Assembly (NCBI GenBank): GCA_944332995.1
Contig: CALVKR010000003.1
Span: 186,001-250,000, forward strand
Direction of reading: 5' to 3'
From: an uncultured Clostridia bacterium
GTDB lineage: Bacteria; Bacillota; Clostridia; Christensenellales; CAG-917
DNA: 64,000 nucleotides
Below the pieces are notes generated by a model. The model was given only the letters and a program-made list of their open reading frames with translations, was not told where the DNA came from and searched no databases. Both the position numbers and the translations under genes were made by a program. This document shows positions 62,431-64,000 of the stretch, in pieces. Within the stretch, counting starts at the first letter, position 1, and the number at the start of each line of letters is the position of its first letter.

Positions 62431-63723
62431 TTACTTGTCCATTATAACACAAATTTTGCCGTTCACAAGATTAAATGTGTGTTTTTCGGCGGATAAAAAT
62501 TTAATTTTTTCCGACGTGATGACCTCGCCCTCGTAAATGAGCGGCACTCCCGGCGGATACGAGCCTACGTCGTCGGCGGATATTCTGCCTTCGCTTTCGG
62601 TCAAAGGAACGTATTCCCTTTTGCCTTTCGCCCTTTTAAGCTCGCTCGGCATTTTCATATCGCCGTATCCTCTTTGTGCGCTCATTGGGACGGGAAGTTT
62701 TTTTACCGCCTTTACAAGTTTTTTTAGTCGGCAGGCGTTAAAGAAATTGACTATAAATACGGAATATTCCCCCCACGACGCCTCGGGATATATCCCCTCT
62801 TTTTCGAGAGAGTCGCCGTCGACTTTTATTACAAGACGGGTAAAGTCGTCCGTATTTTTTACCCTGTCGCCCAGGCAGCTTTTTACTTTGTCGATTTTTT
62901 CTTTTAAAACTTCGTATCGGGCTTTAGCGTTTATATCGAACAGCGCTCTTGCGTAGTCTATCGACGCCATGACGATATAGCTCGGACTTGAAGTTGTAAG
63001 GCGTGCTCTGTGAAATTTTGCCGCTTCGTAAAACTTCTCTTTTACGTTTAGGACGGCTCCGCCGCCGTATACCGGCATAGTTTTGTGCATACTGTCGCAA
63101 ACAAGGTCGGCATAGCCGTTTGCGCTTTTCGGCAAAAGCGGCGAAAAGCCGAAATGCGCCCCCTGCGCCTCGTCGACAAACAGCACAGCTCCGTGACGGT
63201 GAACGACTTTTGCTATTTTTTCAACGTCGCTTACCTTTCCGAAATAATCGGGGCTTGTCACCGAAACGGCTTTGATGCTCGGATTTTGGCTTAATATCTT
63301 TTCAATCCTGTCACAGTCTATCGGTTTAGGGAAAACGCCGTCAAACTCTCTTTGTATTAATGTTGCCTTAAAATCGAAATTTTTTGCGGCGCAAAAAACG
63401 CTTTTGTGCGAAAAGGAATCTATCAATATCCCGTCCGTGTATTCTCTCAGCGTCGCCATTGCCGTCCATATAGCGCTCGTCGCACCCGACGTGAACATGA
63501 GCGAGAAAGGACTAAAGTAGCTTTTTGCCAAAAGCGTTTCCGCTTTTAATATCACTCCGTCGGCGTTGACGAGGTTGTCGGAAAAGGACAGCTCGGTAAA
63601 GTCAAACGCACAAGAGCTATACAGACAGCCGTCTATATCCCGCCCGGCGTGCGACGGCATAAAAAAACGGGATATATTTCCCTTTGCATATTTTTTCAGC
63701 GTTTCATACAGCGGTGCGTTCAT
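62431..63723 (-). CDS. Orn/Lys/Arg decarboxylase-family protein
   Basis: A 430-residue fold-type I PLP protein. MPSHAGRD opens the core, VDEAQGAHFGF carries the Asp that binds the PLP ring, and CDSMHKTMPVYGG carries the PLP Lys. B. subtilis YaaO/SpeA sits at the same place before tmk and shares this family; real arginine or lysine decarboxylases are usually about 480 residues, so the substrate is uncertain. A promoter ends 6 nt before the ATG and there is no ribosome site, so translation may be leaderless. It heads the operon tmk-holB-ricT. Confidence 0.88.
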   Translation of the reverse strand: MNAPLYETLKKYAKGNISRFFMPSHAGRDIDGCLYSSCAFDFTELSFSDNLVNADGVILKAETLLAKSYFSPFSLMFTSGATSAIWTAMATLREYTDGILIDSFSHKSVFCAAKNFDFKATLIQREFDGVFPKPIDCDRIEKILSQNPSIKAVSVTSPDYFGKVSDVEKIAKVVHRHGAVLFVDEAQGAHFGFSPLLPKSANGYADLVCDSMHKTMPVYGGGAVLNVKEKFYEAAKFHRARLTTSSPSYIVMASIDYARALFDINAKARYEVLKEKIDKVKSCLGDRVKNTDDFTRLVIKVDGDSLEKEGIYPEASWGEYSVFIVNFFNACRLKKLVKAVKKLPVPMSAQRGYGDMKMPSELKRAKGKREYVPLTESEGRISADDVGSYPPGVPLIYEGEVITSEKIKFLSAEKHTFNLVNGKICVIMDK

Positions 63724-63729
63724 ATTTAA

Positions 63730-63758
63730 AGTTTACTATTTAGCTATGCCGAGGTCAA
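63730..63758 (-). promoter_or_regulatory. Promoter TTGACC-N17-TAAACT, possibly leaderless
   Basis: The -35 box is at 63753-63758 and the -10 box at 63730-63735, 6 nt from the ATG at 63723. Confidence 0.55.
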
Positions 63759-63786
63759 GCAATTACATAAGTGCGCATTGAAATAT

Positions 63787-63815
63787 TTGACATTATTTTT
63801 TCAAGGTATTATTAT
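63787..63815 (+). promoter_or_regulatory. Promoter TTGACA-N17-TATTAT for leuS
   Basis: A consensus -35 box at 63787-63792 and a -10 box at 63810-63815. The leader is about 20 nt, so no T-box is possible here. Confidence 0.7.
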
Positions 63816-63840
63816 ATAAATACTTTATTCGGAGTATTAT

Positions 63841-64000
63841 ATGGATTTTAAAACTATTGAAAAAAAATGGCAAAAAAGATGGGCGGATTCCAAGCTTTAT
63901 TCTTTCAACAAAGACAACATATCCAAAAAACATTACGTTTTAGAGATGTTCTCCTACCCCTCGGGCGCTAAACTTCACGCCGGACATTGGTTCAACTACG
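63841..64000 (+). CDS. leuS: Leucyl-tRNA synthetase, 5' part only
   Basis: The first 53 codons are in the window. [20 protein letters not shown] is the N-terminal signature of bacterial LeuRS, with the class I HIGH motif as HAGH. GGAG lies 8 nt before the ATG. The rest lies beyond the right edge. Confidence 0.93.
   Translation, partial: MDFKTIEKKWQKRWADSKLYSFNKDNISKKHYVLEMFSYPSGAKLHAGHWFNY

Noticed and set aside
63724-63840. T-box riboswitch before leuS
   Set aside because: Only about 20 nt lie between the predicted transcription start and the start codon.

Overview
The window looks like a chromosomal segment of a strictly anaerobic, low-to-moderate GC member of the Firmicutes (Clostridia), probably from an uncultivated lineage. 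Reasons: an oxygen-sensitive class III ribonucleotide reductase (nrdD/nrdG), a 2[4Fe-4S] ferredoxin, meso-diaminopimelate synthesis by the DapL shortcut plus DapF, the Gram-positive order decarboxylase-tmk-holB-ricT, and strong Firmicutes-type ribosome binding sites next to sigma-70/A-type promoters. I cannot name the species.

Layout. 1-10365: one enormous minus-strand lipoprotein gene (at least 3,455 codons, its end lies outside the window) with about eight degenerate modules, an Ig-like region and a Tyr-rich end. 10366-14370: a gene-poor low-complexity stretch, a PIG-L deacetylase and a GH20 hexosaminidase. 14411-17522: two membrane proteins (one HGSNAT/DUF1624-like), an ApgM-type phosphoglycerate mutase and a small unknown, followed by a 16-bp tandem array. 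18118-26032: an ArsB/NhaD-type transporter, an orphan phage-tail pair, a CapD/PglF-type dehydratase, a small zinc-ribbon protein and an O-antigen ligase-like protein. 26329-30330: amino-sugar synthesis, with an unusual GlmU acetyltransferase-GlmM fusion converging on glmS. 30766-42047: histidine phosphatase, ProB-like kinase, nrdG, nrdD with NrdR-like boxes, an MBL hydrolase, dapL, guaA, dapF and a membrane protein. 42205-46376: the most defence-like segment, with a soluble FtsH-like AAA/M41 protease behind an operator-like palindrome, divergent from a TIR-DUF6273 gene translationally coupled to a GNAT gene, then an unknown gene and a tRNA-Ala. 47047-52106: CPBP-like protein, tRNA-Arg, and a BspA-type leucine-rich-repeat lipoprotein. 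52302-57942: a complete fructose PTS operon fruR-fruK-fruA-ptsH-ptsI. 58470-64000: a C_GCAxxG_C_C protein, ferredoxin, ricT-holB-tmk-decarboxylase and the start of leuS.

How the genes work together: GlmS, the GlmM half and the acetyltransferase half supply GlcNAc-1-P, while DapL and DapF supply meso-DAP, both for peptidoglycan; CapD and the ligase-like protein point to surface glycan assembly; GH20 and PIG-L may handle GlcNAc-containing glycans. The fru operon carries the general PTS enzymes EI and HPr as well as the specific ones, but its HPr has Arg at the regulatory Ser46 position.

Two patterns run through the window. Six genes have a promoter whose -10 box ends only 6-7 nt before the start codon with no ribosome binding site, so they may make leaderless mRNAs. 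Several intergenic gaps hold unrelated families of short degenerate direct repeats.
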